Source: CAYUTA01 sp964447605 (GTDB lineage: Bacteria > Bacillota > Clostridia > Christensenellales > CAG-138). From it: a stretch of DNA of 24,361 bases. The position numbers and the translations under genes were made by a program. Positions 6,767 through 14,952 of the stretch are shown piece by piece. The notes below the pieces were generated by a model. That model searched no databases and was not told the origin of the DNA. It saw only the letters and a program-made list of their open reading frames with translations. Positions within the stretch are counted from its first letter, which is position 1. Every line of letters begins with the position of its first letter. The DNA lies in assembly GCA_964447605.1 (NCBI GenBank), contig CAYUTA010000036.1:1-24361 (forward strand), written 5' to 3'.

Positions 6767-8278
6767 TCAATGGAGCATTTTACAGTCCTTCTTGGCCTCC
6801 TGCAGGCGCTTTTCAGCCAGCGGCCGCACGGTGAATTTTTCGATATGCACGCTTGCGTTGGACCGCGCGTAATACGTGCCGCCGGCCTCGGGCGGGAACA
6901 GATTGCCGTGCTCGCGCTCCATGCGCTCCATTGCCGATATAACGTCCGGGTGCGCCTCTAAGAGCATGCGCTTGTTGTTGCTGCCCTTGAGCACCTGCAT
7001 GGTCTGCTTGCGAATCTTGCCGATCACCGTTGCAGGCGCAAGCACGCGCGCGTCGCCCGAGCAGTACGGGCAAACCTGCTGGAGCGTGTCCGAAATGGCG
7101 CGTCCGGTCTTTTTGCGCGTCATTTCCACAAGCCCCAGGTGCGTAAACCCGAACACGTGCGAACGCGTATGGTCGTCGCGCAGGGCGTTTTTAAGCGTGT
7201 CGAGCACTGCGCGTCGGTTGCCCTCCTTCTCCATATCGATAAAATCAATGATGATGATGCCGCCGATGTCGCGGAGCCGAAGCTGGCGGGCAATCTCCTT
7301 GGCCGCCTCGCAGTTCACGGCCGTAATGGTCTTCTCCAGATTGTCCTTGCCGACGAATTTGCCGGAGTTGACGTCGATGCACGTCAGCGCCTCCGTGCGG
7401 TCGATGATGACGTAACCGCCGGATTTAAGCCAGACCTTGCGCGCGAGCGCCTTGTCGATCTTCCCCTCGGAATCGTAGCGGTCGAACAGCGCTTCACTCT
7501 GCTTGAGCAGGATGCGCGCCTTGAGCTTGGACGCCATCATATCGGCAAACTCGCGCAGGCGTTCACAGGCCGCCTCGTTGTTGACGAAAACCCGGTCCAC
7601 ATCCTTCATCAAAAGATCGCGCGCGGTGCGGAACAGCAGCGATTGCTCGGCATGCAGCAGCGACGGGGCCTTGGCGGTCCTGGCGCGCTTCTCGATGTCG
7701 CGGTAGACGTTTCGAATGCTTTCCAGGTCCTCGGCGAACATCTCCCTGCTCTTGCCCGCGGAGGCCGTACGCACGATCACGCCCATGCCCTGCGGCTTGA
7801 TCTCGTTGAGGATCTTGCGCAGGCGGGCGCGCTCCTCATCCTTATCGATGCGGCGGGATACGCCGACGTAATCCATCGTCGGCATGAGCACGAGCGAACG
7901 GCCGGCCAGCGTAATATGCGTGGTCACGCGCGCGCCCTTGGTCCCGACCGGGTCCTTGGCAACCTGTACCATGATAACCTGCCCGGGTTTGAGCAGATCG
8001 CGGATGTTCCGGCTCTCCGGCACATGTTCCAGCTCGTCGTCCGGATCGTCGGACAGCACGACGTCGCCCGCGTACAAAAACGCGTTGCGTTCGAGACCGA
8101 TATCCACAAACGCCGCCTGCATGCCGGGCAATACGTTTTGCACCTTGCCCTGATAGATGTTTCCCACAAGGCGCTCGGTCCCCTCCTGCTCAACATACAG
8201 CTCGACGGGGGACCCGTTTTCGATCACGGCAACACGAGTGGAAAAGCCGTTCGCATCCACTAAAATTTCCTTATTCAT
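6767..8278 (-). CDS. rng: Ribonuclease E/G family endoribonuclease (RNase G type)
   Basis: The 503-residue product is an RNase E/G catalytic core without the long RNase E scaffold tail, the RNase G form common in Clostridia. It starts MNKEILVDANGFSTRVAVIENG. An S1-like RNA-binding domain follows at about 38-125 (GNIYQGKVQNVLPGMQAAFVDIG). The DNase I-like catalytic part carries the two metal-binding aspartates, D302 in CIDVNSGKF and D345 in IDFIDM, and the zinc-link CPYC at 403-406. It is expected to cut single-stranded RNA with a preference for 5'-monophosphate ends, in rRNA processing and mRNA decay. It follows the DUF2344 gene by 15 bases, with AAGGAG just before the ATG, and belongs to the same transcript as the radical SAM gene. 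A strong terminator follows. Confidence 0.95.
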   Translation of the reverse strand: MNKEILVDANGFSTRVAVIENGSPVELYVEQEGTERLVGNIYQGKVQNVLPGMQAAFVDIGLERNAFLYAGDVVLSDDPDDELEHVPESRNIRDLLKPGQVIMVQVAKDPVGTKGARVTTHITLAGRSLVLMPTMDYVGVSRRIDKDEERARLRKILNEIKPQGMGVIVRTASAGKSREMFAEDLESIRNVYRDIEKRARTAKAPSLLHAEQSLLFRTARDLLMKDVDRVFVNNEAACERLREFADMMASKLKARILLKQSEALFDRYDSEGKIDKALARKVWLKSGGYVIIDRTEALTCIDVNSGKFVGKDNLEKTITAVNCEAAKEIARQLRLRDIGGIIIIDFIDMEKEGNRRAVLDTLKNALRDDHTRSHVFGFTHLGLVEMTRKKTGRAISDTLQQVCPYCSGDARVLAPATVIGKIRKQTMQVLKGSNNKRMLLEAHPDVISAMERMEREHGNLFPPEAGGTYYARSNASVHIEKFTVRPLAEKRLQEAKKDCKMLH

Positions 8279-8293
8279 TTACTCCTTCTCTTT

Positions 8294-8977
8294 CTAATCC
8301 TCAGGCTGGCGCGGCAGGGGACCATCGCAGGCAAAATACATGGCCGCACGATGGATTCGCGCGGTGGCATGCGCATCCAAACGGTCGCACAGCGCGCCGA
8401 GCAAAAGCTCGGCACGCAGCCCGCCATCGGCTTGCAATCTGCCCTGAACCAGGAGGGACGCAACGTTTCCCTCAATCCCCGTCACGGAGACCTTTTGGAT
8501 TTGCGGCCGGATATCCACAGGGCGCACCCCGCTCTTCGTCCGCTTGTTTACAATTATTTCGCCGCCAAGCAGCCCGTCCAGGGCAGCCTGCAGCGCCTCG
8601 CCCGAAACCGGGCGGTCAAAGGTGAGCGCCGCTTCATAAAGCGCGGCGCAGGTCTTGCCCGAAAGCGAGCCGAAGCCCCCGGGCGCGGCAAATGCGCCGG
8701 AAAGCCACATGCCCGCGGGCAATACGGCGTTGACGCCGCCGGTAAACGTCTCGGGCGCCATCACGCAGGCAAGCTGCACATCGAACCATTCCGCGTCGCC
8801 GGTCATGCCCGTGGAAAGCGCCGACGCAAACGAAAGCTGCGGATGCGGGTTGAAGCCGTTGGAATACGCAAGCGGCACTTTGGCGCGGCGAAACGCGCGC
8901 TGCAATGTCCGCTGCACATCCAGGTGCGAAATGTTGCGCAAAGGCTCGCCCTTATGGTATACGGCGATCATCCGCAT
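8294..8977 (-). CDS. DUF2344 / radical SAM-linked protein
   Basis: This protein of about 227 residues belongs to the DUF2344 family (TIGR03936, radical SAM-linked protein). The start MRMIAVYHKGEPLRNISHLD, the RTLQRAFRRAKVPLAYSNGFNPHPQLSFA block and the ALSTGMTGDAEWFDV block are characteristic. Its biochemical role is not established. It occurs almost always next to, or fused with, the radical SAM protein encoded here just upstream. I chose the ATG at 8977, preceded by GGAGG at 7 bases, over an upstream GTG at 9007. The start overlaps the end of the radical SAM gene by about 10 bases. A joint role with rng in RNA or ribosome metabolism is inferred from gene order alone. Confidence 0.88.
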   Translation of the reverse strand: MRMIAVYHKGEPLRNISHLDVQRTLQRAFRRAKVPLAYSNGFNPHPQLSFASALSTGMTGDAEWFDVQLACVMAPETFTGGVNAVLPAGMWLSGAFAAPGGFGSLSGKTCAALYEAALTFDRPVSGEALQAALDGLLGGEIIVNKRTKSGVRPVDIRPQIQKVSVTGIEGNVASLLVQGRLQADGGLRAELLLGALCDRLDAHATARIHRAAMYFACDGPLPRQPED

Positions 8978-10779
8978 GGCGCGTCCTCCCCCGCCGCAAG
9001 CGCGCACTCGGCAATGTGCGCTTTGCCAAAGCAGCCGTTGCAGCGGTTACGGCAATACCCTGTGGTTGTTCCCGCAAACGCCCTGGCGTATTCGCGCTGC
9101 AGATATTCCCGCGTCACAAGCATGTCCACAAAATCCCAGGGCAACCGATCTTCGGGCGCATATGCGCGCTGCGCGTACGCCTCCGCCGTCAGCCCCTGCG
9201 CGGCAAACGCCTGCTCCCACGCCTCCGGGCAAAAATGCTCCGTCCAGGAATCGAACCGGCAGCCGCGCCGGTACGCCTCCGTCAGAACCCGGGCCAAACG
9301 CCGGTCTCCGCGCGAAAACGCGGCCTCGAGCACGGAAAGCCGGGAAAGATGGCAGCTCAACTGCGCGCCTCGCACGCCCTTCATTGCGCCGCGCAGCAGC
9401 GTCTGCTTGCGGCGGATTTCCTCAAGGGGGTTCTGCGCGCACCACTGGAACGCCGTAAACGGCTTGGGCACGAACGTAGATACGCTCACGTTGAGCCGCA
9501 GGCCCTTGCCGCCGCGCTTTTCCTTCGGGATGGCATAGAACGCGGCGCCGACCTTTTTTGCAAGCTCCGCAATGCCGAGGATGTCCTCATCCGTCTCTGT
9601 GGGGAGCCCCAGCATAAAATACAGCTTGACGCTGCTCCAGCCTGCTGAAAACGCATCCGTTGCGGCGCGGAGGATGTCCTCCTCGGTCACGTTTTTGTTG
9701 ATTACGTCGCGCAACCGCTGCGTACCCGCCTCCGGCGCAAAGGTCAGCCCCGCCTTGCGCACGCTCTGCATCACCGCAAAATCCTCCGCAAGCACCGCGT
9801 CCACCCGCAGCGACGGCAGCGACACCGACACGCGGTTTTGCTCCATCTCGCGGATGATCTGCGGAACAAGCGCGTGCACCTCAGAATAATCGCCCGTGGA
9901 AAGGGACAGCAACGAAATTTCGTCGTAACCCGTGCAGGCGATCTGCTCATGCGCCTGCCGCATGACCGTCTCGCGCGAACGCTCGCGTATCGGTCGGTAG
10001 ATATAGCCCGCCTGACAGAATCGGCACCCGCGCGTGCAGCCGCGCATGACCTCGAGCGCCACGCGGTCGTGGACAATGCTCATATAAGGCACGACGGGTC
10101 TGCCCGTAAACGCCGCGCCGTCAAGATCGCGAACAATGCGCTTAACGACCGTTTCGCCAGGCTTGTGCAGCGCCGGCACATACACGCCCCGCATCCTCTT
10201 GAGCCTGCCGAGCAGCGCCGGTCTGGACATCCCCGCCGCCCGGGCCGCGCGCACGGCGTTGGCCACCTCGACAATCAGCTCTTCACCGTCTCCGATCAGG
10301 ATGGCGTCAAAAAACGGTGCGACCGGCTCCGGATTGCAGCAGCACGGCCCGCCCGCGATGATAAGCGGCATGGTTTCGCCGCGCTCCGCCGCGTAAAACG
10401 GGAAACCGGACAGCTCGAGCATGGTAAGGATGTTCGTATAGCACATCTCGTACAGCAACGAAAACCCTACGATATCGAACGCGGCGAGCGGACGCATGGT
10501 TTCAAGCGAAAACAGCGGCTCCCCCGTCTCGCGCAGCGCGCGCTCCATGTCCGGCCAGGGCGCATAAACCCGCTCGCACGCAATGTCCGCCTCGCCGTTG
10601 AGCACGTTGTAAAGGATGCGCGAGCCAAGGTGCGACATGCCGATTTCATAAACGTCCGGGAAGCAAAGCGCAAAGCGAAGCCCGGCGTCTTGCTTGACGA
10701 TGGCGTTGTATTCCCCGCCAATGTAACGCGCAGGCTTTTCCACCTTCGCCAGCAGCTTGTCCGATACCGCCTGTTGCAA
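8968..10779 (-). CDS. B12-binding-like radical SAM protein (TIGR03960 family)
   Basis: This 603-residue protein has an N-terminal cobalamin-binding-like region (about residues 35-175, without an obvious DxHxxG motif). A radical SAM domain follows, with the cluster cysteines C248, C252 and C255 in EVMRGCTRGCRFCQAG. A C-terminal region contains a second cysteine group (YCRNRCNGCFGKAH). This matches the TIGR03960 family, paired with DUF2344 in many Firmicutes. The substrate is unknown. An RNA or ribosomal modification is often suggested from context with rng and rplU. Translation starts at TTG (10779), 6 bases after GGAGG. It is the first gene of a three-gene transcript with the DUF2344 gene and rng, driven by the promoter at 10873-10901. 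Confidence 0.9.
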   Translation of the reverse strand: MQQAVSDKLLAKVEKPARYIGGEYNAIVKQDAGLRFALCFPDVYEIGMSHLGSRILYNVLNGEADIACERVYAPWPDMERALRETGEPLFSLETMRPLAAFDIVGFSLLYEMCYTNILTMLELSGFPFYAAERGETMPLIIAGGPCCCNPEPVAPFFDAILIGDGEELIVEVANAVRAARAAGMSRPALLGRLKRMRGVYVPALHKPGETVVKRIVRDLDGAAFTGRPVVPYMSIVHDRVALEVMRGCTRGCRFCQAGYIYRPIRERSRETVMRQAHEQIACTGYDEISLLSLSTGDYSEVHALVPQIIREMEQNRVSVSLPSLRVDAVLAEDFAVMQSVRKAGLTFAPEAGTQRLRDVINKNVTEEDILRAATDAFSAGWSSVKLYFMLGLPTETDEDILGIAELAKKVGAAFYAIPKEKRGGKGLRLNVSVSTFVPKPFTAFQWCAQNPLEEIRRKQTLLRGAMKGVRGAQLSCHLSRLSVLEAAFSRGDRRLARVLTEAYRRGCRFDSWTEHFCPEAWEQAFAAQGLTAEAYAQRAYAPEDRLPWDFVDMLVTREYLQREYARAFAGTTTGYCRNRCNGCFGKAHIAECALAAGEDAPCG

Positions 10780-10872
10780 ATCGATCCTCCGGCACGCCTC
10801 CGGCAGACAAGACGCACGCGCCGCGCAGGGCAGCGCCGCCCGCCTTGCTTCTTGCCGGGCAATTACCGGCTT

Positions 10873-10901
10873 ATCTTATCACACCCTTTGCTTTCGGTCA
10901 A
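10873..10901 (-). promoter_or_regulatory. Promoter of the radical SAM-DUF2344-rng operon
   Basis: On the minus strand -35 TTGACC (10896-10901) and -10 TAAGAT (10873-10878) are separated by 17 bases. The -35 lies within the last codons of spoIVFB and the -10 just beyond its stop. The leader to the TTG start is about 90 bases and GC-rich. This would let the housekeeping genes be expressed outside sporulation. Confidence 0.72.
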
Positions 10902-11781
10902 ATGCAAGGATTTCGCCCACACACGCGTTTGCGCCCATGCGCGCAAGGCCGAGCATCAGCGTCCCCTCGTCCAGCTCGCCAAGGGTGCGCATGCCGGAAT
11001 CCACCACGCGGATGAGATTAAAGCGGTTTCCCCGCATCAGCCGCAGCGCCTCCATGCCGCGCATGGAGGTATGCGCGGCGAGCAGATGGATATCCATGCC
11101 GCCGCCGCCGCGCAGCGCGTCGTTTTTTTGCCAAAACGCCGCGAGCCGCTGCTCCTGCGAGGCGCGCAGTTCGCCAATGGCCGCAAGCAGCAAAAACAGA
11201 CCCATTACGGGCAGCGTCAGGTTATATATCCCATACAGCGCGGCCACCACCGTTGCGGCCAGCATGCCCGCGCCGCACAAAACGCCGGTCCACGCCGTTA
11301 CCTTGAGCGCGAACGAGGCGTTGACGTGCTCCTCAAGAATGCTGCGCGTGACGCGCCCGCCGTCAAGCGGCAGAGCGGGCAATAGATTGATGGCCCCCAG
11401 CGTGAGATTGAACGTTAGAAACGCCTCGATACGCGCGCCCGTCATGGGCGCAATATAGCAGATGATGGACGCAACGCCCGCGATGATGAAGCTTGCCACC
11501 GGCCCGGCCGCAGAGATACACCACTCCGCATGCGGAGTGAGCCGCGCCTCGTTCATCCGCGCCACGCCGCCGAACGGCTGCAGCTCCACAGACAGGATCC
11601 GGCAGCCGAATACGCCCGCGACAACGACATGCGCCGCCTCATGCAGCGTAAGCGCCAGCATCGCCTGGAGCAGGTCGTATAACCGGCCAAGCACGCACGC
11701 GCCCGCCAGCACCACGATGACGAGCGGATGGATACGCAGTTCCATTTGTTTTACGGTACAGACCCGCACCATCATGCTCAC
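10879..11781 (-). CDS. spoIVFB: Stage IV sporulation protein FB-like M50 intramembrane metalloprotease
   Basis: The product (about 288-300 residues) is a site-2-protease family zinc metalloprotease. The HEAAH motif is at 47-51 in a membrane segment, and the third ligand is in LLPALPLDGGR (D140). A LPFGGVARM-like stretch (ELQPFGGVARMNE) follows the first motif. The C-terminal part (about 225-300) looks like a regulatory CBS-type region. In Bacillus SpoIVFB sits in the outer forespore membrane and cuts pro-sigma-K. Identity here is supported by the partner gene spoIVFA directly upstream, with a 4-base overlap, and by the nearby rplU-rpmA cluster, as in Bacillus. The start is uncertain: GTG 11781, ATG 11775, or ATG 11745, which would give the family-like start MELRIHPL. 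None has a good ribosome binding site. Confidence 0.9.
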   Translation of the reverse strand: MSMMVRVCTVKQMELRIHPLVIVVLAGACVLGRLYDLLQAMLALTLHEAAHVVVAGVFGCRILSVELQPFGGVARMNEARLTPHAEWCISAAGPVASFIIAGVASIICYIAPMTGARIEAFLTFNLTLGAINLLPALPLDGGRVTRSILEEHVNASFALKVTAWTGVLCGAGMLAATVVAALYGIYNLTLPVMGLFLLLAAIGELRASQEQRLAAFWQKNDALRGGGGMDIHLLAAHTSMRGMEALRLMRGNRFNLIRVVDSGMRTLGELDEGTLMLGLARMGANACVGEILAFDRKQRV

Positions 11782-12467
11782 GCACCGGTATCCAGATAGG
11801 ACGACGGGTCCTGCGGCGCGCCGGAAAGCAGCACCGCAATGTACAGATTGCCTCCGTCTCCAACCGTTCCCAGCGTATCCTGCGCCGTCAGCGGCTGTCC
11901 CGCCTCCACACGGATATCGGCCAGATTATAGTAAACGCTCTCCAAATCGCTGCCGTGGTTGACCCGCACATAGTCGCCAAGCGCCTCGTCGTGCGAAATG
12001 GCGCGGACCTCTCCGGCCGCCGCGACCGAAACGGTATCGCCCGCCTTTGCCGAAATGCACAGCAATGTGTCGTCCTTGCTAAGCGTCTGCGCGCCGCTTT
12101 TAACCGGCAGCCGCCAGCGCTGCGACACGGCAAACACGCTTTTTACTTCGCCGCTGTTGACAAAGCGCAGCCTTCCGAGTACGTCGTCATCCCCGGTTTC
12201 GCCCGCCGTATTTTCTCCGCCGGAGGCCTCAACCGCGCGCATGGGTTCCGCTGCGTCCTGTTTGAGGATGAACATCTGCACAAGCACCACCGCGCCAAGC
12301 AGCGCCATGCATACGCCGATTTTGGCGAGCATGCTGCCCATGCGCACCCGTTCGCGCTCCCGCCGCCTTGTCCATGCGCGGAACGTGCTCCGCTGATACC
12401 GCGCGCGCTCGCGCTGCTGCGGGTCATATGTGGAAAAAGGGGTCATGGAAAGATCGTTTTTTGGCAT
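11778..12467 (-). CDS. spoIVFA: SpoIVFA-like membrane protein with degenerate M23 domain
   Basis: This 229-residue protein has a basic, Arg-rich cytoplasmic N-terminus (to about 45), one membrane segment (about residues 45-67, LAKIGVCMALLGAVVLVQMF) and an external LytM/M23-type beta domain at the C-terminus (from about 145). The peptidase signatures are lost: there is no HxxxD zinc motif and the usual HxH is replaced by LYIAV. That fits SpoIVFA, a non-enzymatic protein that holds and regulates SpoIVFB. I chose the ATG at 12467, 6 bases after AGGAGGG. The frame stays open further upstream, but that part crosses the divergent promoter region. The gene overlaps spoIVFB by ATGA-type coupling. A sporulation-type promoter may lie immediately upstream. 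Confidence 0.85.
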   Translation of the reverse strand: MPKNDLSMTPFSTYDPQQRERARYQRSTFRAWTRRRERERVRMGSMLAKIGVCMALLGAVVLVQMFILKQDAAEPMRAVEASGGENTAGETGDDDVLGRLRFVNSGEVKSVFAVSQRWRLPVKSGAQTLSKDDTLLCISAKAGDTVSVAAAGEVRAISHDEALGDYVRVNHGSDLESVYYNLADIRVEAGQPLTAQDTLGTVGDGGNLYIAVLLSGAPQDPSSYLDTGA

Positions 12468-12486
12468 ACGTTTCCCTCCTTGGTAC

Positions 12487-12514
12487 AATATATGTAAATC
12501 GGGCGCATTCATGC
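12487..12514 (-). promoter_or_regulatory. Possible sporulation (sigma-E-like) promoter of spoIVFA
   Basis: On the minus strand CATATATT (12487-12494) agrees in 7 of 8 positions with the sigma-E -10 consensus CATACANT. A weaker -35 candidate GCATGAA (12508-12514) lies 13 bases upstream. No sigma-A -35 is well placed. The start point would fall just before the ribosome binding site. In Bacillus the spoIVF operon is under sigma-E, which makes this reading sensible but unproven. Confidence 0.4.
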
Positions 12515-12535
12515 TGCGCCGCGCAAGAAACATAT

Positions 12536-12564
12536 TTGAAATACCACGCGTTTTCGGGTATGAT
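12536..12564 (+). promoter_or_regulatory. Sigma-A promoter of amidohydrolase-alr
   Basis: On the plus strand -35 TTGAAA (12536-12541) and -10 TATGAT (12559-12564) are 17 bases apart. The start point near 12571 leaves a leader of about 54 bases before the ATG at 12625. It faces away from the spoIVFA promoter. Confidence 0.82.
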
Positions 12565-12624
12565 AAGGAACAGGCCGGAACGGCTTGCCCGAAAGGGCAA
12601 AATGCAGAGCAAAGGAGGCGGCAT

Positions 12625-13800
12625 ATGCTGCTGCTCAAGAACGGACTGCTGCACACCATGACGGGCGAGGCGCCCTTTGTCGGGGACGTGCTGATTCAGG
12701 ATGGAAAAATCGCGCAAGTCGGCGTTTCACTGGAAGCCGGAGGCGCGGAACAATTCGATCTGTCGGGTAAATACGTTTTGCCCGGCTTTATCGACGCGCA
12801 CTGCCACATCGGCATGGAGGAGGACGGTATGGGGATCGAGGGTTCCGATACAAACGAGGTCTCCGATCCCATCACCCCGCAAATGCGCGCCATAGACGGA
12901 CTCAACCCCTTTGACCCATGCTTTGCCGAAGCGTACAAGGCGGGCGTGACCACGGTCGTCACCGGGCCCGGGAGCGCCAACGTCATCGGCGGCCAGTTTG
13001 CCGCGCTCAAAACCCATGGCGGCAGCATGGAGGACATGCTGGTCAAAGACCCCGTTGCCATGAAGGCCGCCGTGGGTGAAAATCCAAAGCGCGTTTACGG
13101 CGACCAGAAGACCGCGCCCTATACGCGCATGGCCATCGCCTCTCTGTTTCGCAAGGCGATGGTGGAAGCGGCGGAATACCGCGACGCACTCGCGCTTGCC
13201 AAAACCGATCCGGATAAAAAGCCCGACCGCAACATTGCGCTCGACGCGCTTTTGCCCGTGCTTGACGGCACGCTGCCAATGAAAATCCATGCGCACCGCG
13301 CCGACGATATCCTGACCGCGCTGCGGCTTTCCAAGGAGTTCGGCCTGCGCGTTACCATCGACCACTGTACCGAGGGTCATCTGATTGCCGGCATGCTCAA
13401 GGAGCGGCTCAACGAGCTGGGCGCCGGCGTGATTGTCGGGCCGCTGCTGAGCGAGCGGTGCAAAATCGAGCTGAAAAATCTCTCCTATGACGCGCCGCGT
13501 ATTCTGCACGAAGCGGGCATCCCCTTTGCGCTGATGACCGATCACCCGGTCATTCCCATCCAGTATCTTCCTGTAACGGCAGGACTGGCCGTGCGCAGTG
13601 GACTGGATGAAACCGCCGCGCTTGCGTCCATTACCACAAACGCCGCCCGGATTGTCGGCCTGGACGCGCGCGTCGGCGCGCTCTCGCCCGGCAAGGATGC
13701 GGATATCGCCGTGTTCGACGGCCATCCGTTCGATTTCCGCGCGCACTGCGTGATGACGCTGATCAACGGAAAAAGCGTCCATTCGCTGCCGGGGGCCTGA
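12625..13800 (+). CDS. Metal-dependent amidohydrolase
   Basis: This cytoplasmic amidohydrolase-superfamily enzyme has 391 residues. An N-terminal beta-sandwich (MLLLKNGLLHTM) leads into the TIM barrel at LPGFIDAHCHIGM (H59 and H61 as the HxH metal ligands). Further metal or active-site residues are in KIHAHR, IDHCTEGH and MTDHP. The chain ends in the typical amidohydrolase tail (ITTNAARIVGLDARVGALSPGKDADIAVFDG). It resembles the imidazolonepropionase-like group of uncharacterised amidohydrolases. I cannot name a substrate. The ATG at 12625 follows AAAGGAGG. The frame stays open upstream to 12430 but that part holds the promoter. alr starts 5 bases after its stop, so the two are one operon. 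A role in recycling an N-acylated or cyclic amino-acid derivative near the cell-wall alanine pathway is speculation. Confidence 0.88.
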   Translation: MLLLKNGLLHTMTGEAPFVGDVLIQDGKIAQVGVSLEAGGAEQFDLSGKYVLPGFIDAHCHIGMEEDGMGIEGSDTNEVSDPITPQMRAIDGLNPFDPCFAEAYKAGVTTVVTGPGSANVIGGQFAALKTHGGSMEDMLVKDPVAMKAAVGENPKRVYGDQKTAPYTRMAIASLFRKAMVEAAEYRDALALAKTDPDKKPDRNIALDALLPVLDGTLPMKIHAHRADDILTALRLSKEFGLRVTIDHCTEGHLIAGMLKERLNELGAGVIVGPLLSERCKIELKNLSYDAPRILHEAGIPFALMTDHPVIPIQYLPVTAGLAVRSGLDETAALASITTNAARIVGLDARVGALSPGKDADIAVFDGHPFDFRAHCVMTLINGKSVHSLPGA

Positions 13801-13805
13801 TCGCT

Positions 13806-14924
13806 ATGCGCAACAATTACGCAAGGATTTCGCTTAGCAATCTCAAGCACAACATCGACGTCATCCGCAGCGGGCTTTCGCCGGAAACAAAGTACTGCGC
13901 CGTCGTCAAGGCCAACGCTTACGGCCATGGCATGGAAGCCGTCGCGCGCGCCGCGCTTTCACATGGCGCGGGCTGTCTGGCCGTGGCGTTTTCTGAAGAG
14001 GGCGTGCGGCTGCGCAACGCGGGTTTTACCGCGCCCATCCTGCTGCTTGGCGCAACCGATGAGTCGCATATGTCCACCGTGCTCGACTACCGCCTGACGC
14101 CGGCTATTTTTACGGTGGACGCGCTGCGCGCGCTGCAAAAGCAATCCGCCGCCATGCGCAGAACGTGCGGTTTTCATTTCAAAATCGACACGGGCATGAA
14201 CCGCATCGGCTTTAAATCGTCAACGGCGTTCTCTGAGGCGCTCGACGTGTTGCAAAAGGAGTGCCCGAACCTTGCGTTTGAGGGCCTTTTTACACACTTT
14301 GCCGTTTCGGAGATTCCCGATCCGACGTTTACACTGCTGCAGGGAGAACGGTTTGAACGATTCATTGCGCTTGCCCACGCACGCGGCTACCGGCCTCTGC
14401 TGCATGCGGGCAACAGCGGCGGCGCGCTGCTGTATCCGCAGTTTCAATACGGCATGGTGCGCGGCGGTATCGCCATGTACGGCTATCATCCGGGCGGCGC
14501 GGCCGCCGCACACGCGCCGCTGCGGCCGGTGCTAAGCTGGATTACGTCCGTTGTGCACGTAAAAACCGTCCCCGCCGGAGAGGGAATCAGCTATGGACTC
14601 AGATATACCGCCGAGCGCGATATCCGCGTGGCAACCCTGCCGGTTGGCTATGGGGACGGCTATAAGCGCTGTTTAAGCGGCAGGGCGGACGTGCTCATTC
14701 ACGGAAAACGCGTGCCGCAGATCGGCACCGTCTGCATGGATCAGATGATGTGCGATGTGACGGGCTTGCCGGACGTGCAGACGGGCGACGAGGCCGTGTT
14801 GCTGGGCAGCCAGGGGGACGAATGCATCACTGCCGATGAGATGGCCGATCTTGCGGGCACGATCAGCTATGAAATTTTACTGAGCATCTCCGACCGCGTG
14901 CCGCGTATCTTTACGGAGCATTGA
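13806..14924 (+). CDS. alr: Alanine racemase
   Basis: This PLP enzyme interconverts L- and D-alanine for peptidoglycan. The 372-residue product has the fold-type III PLP motif AVVKANAYGHG with Lys35, which forms the Schiff base, and the opposing catalytic tyrosine Tyr263 in GEGISYGLRYTA. KIDTGMNRIGF, VRGGIAMYG and TVCMDQMMCDVT are also typical. Length agrees with bacterial Alr (about 360-390 residues). There is no membrane part as in VanT-type racemases. It starts 5 bases after the amidohydrolase and has only a weak ribosome binding site (GGGGGCC), so translational coupling is likely. No clear intrinsic terminator follows; the gene runs into the gene-free region at 14925-15272. Confidence 0.97.
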   Translation: MRNNYARISLSNLKHNIDVIRSGLSPETKYCAVVKANAYGHGMEAVARAALSHGAGCLAVAFSEEGVRLRNAGFTAPILLLGATDESHMSTVLDYRLTPAIFTVDALRALQKQSAAMRRTCGFHFKIDTGMNRIGFKSSTAFSEALDVLQKECPNLAFEGLFTHFAVSEIPDPTFTLLQGERFERFIALAHARGYRPLLHAGNSGGALLYPQFQYGMVRGGIAMYGYHPGGAAAAHAPLRPVLSWITSVVHVKTVPAGEGISYGLRYTAERDIRVATLPVGYGDGYKRCLSGRADVLIHGKRVPQIGTVCMDQMMCDVTGLPDVQTGDEAVLLGSQGDECITADEMADLAGTISYEILLSISDRVPRIFTEH

Positions 14925-14952
14925 GGTTCCGCTTTCACGGCGGCCAATTGCG

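Noticed and set aside
7139..8263. Plus-strand open frame of 374 codons
   Set aside because: Antisense to rng and without motifs.
9838..11385. Long plus-strand open frame of 515 codons
   Set aside because: It is antisense to the radical SAM and spoIVFB genes, is Arg/His/Ala-rich without any family motif, and has no ribosome binding site. High GC content creates such frames.
12468..12659. Longer version of spoIVFA starting at 12659
   Set aside because: The added stretch crosses the divergent promoter region, is not protein-like, and the ATG at 12467 has an ideal AGGAGGG.
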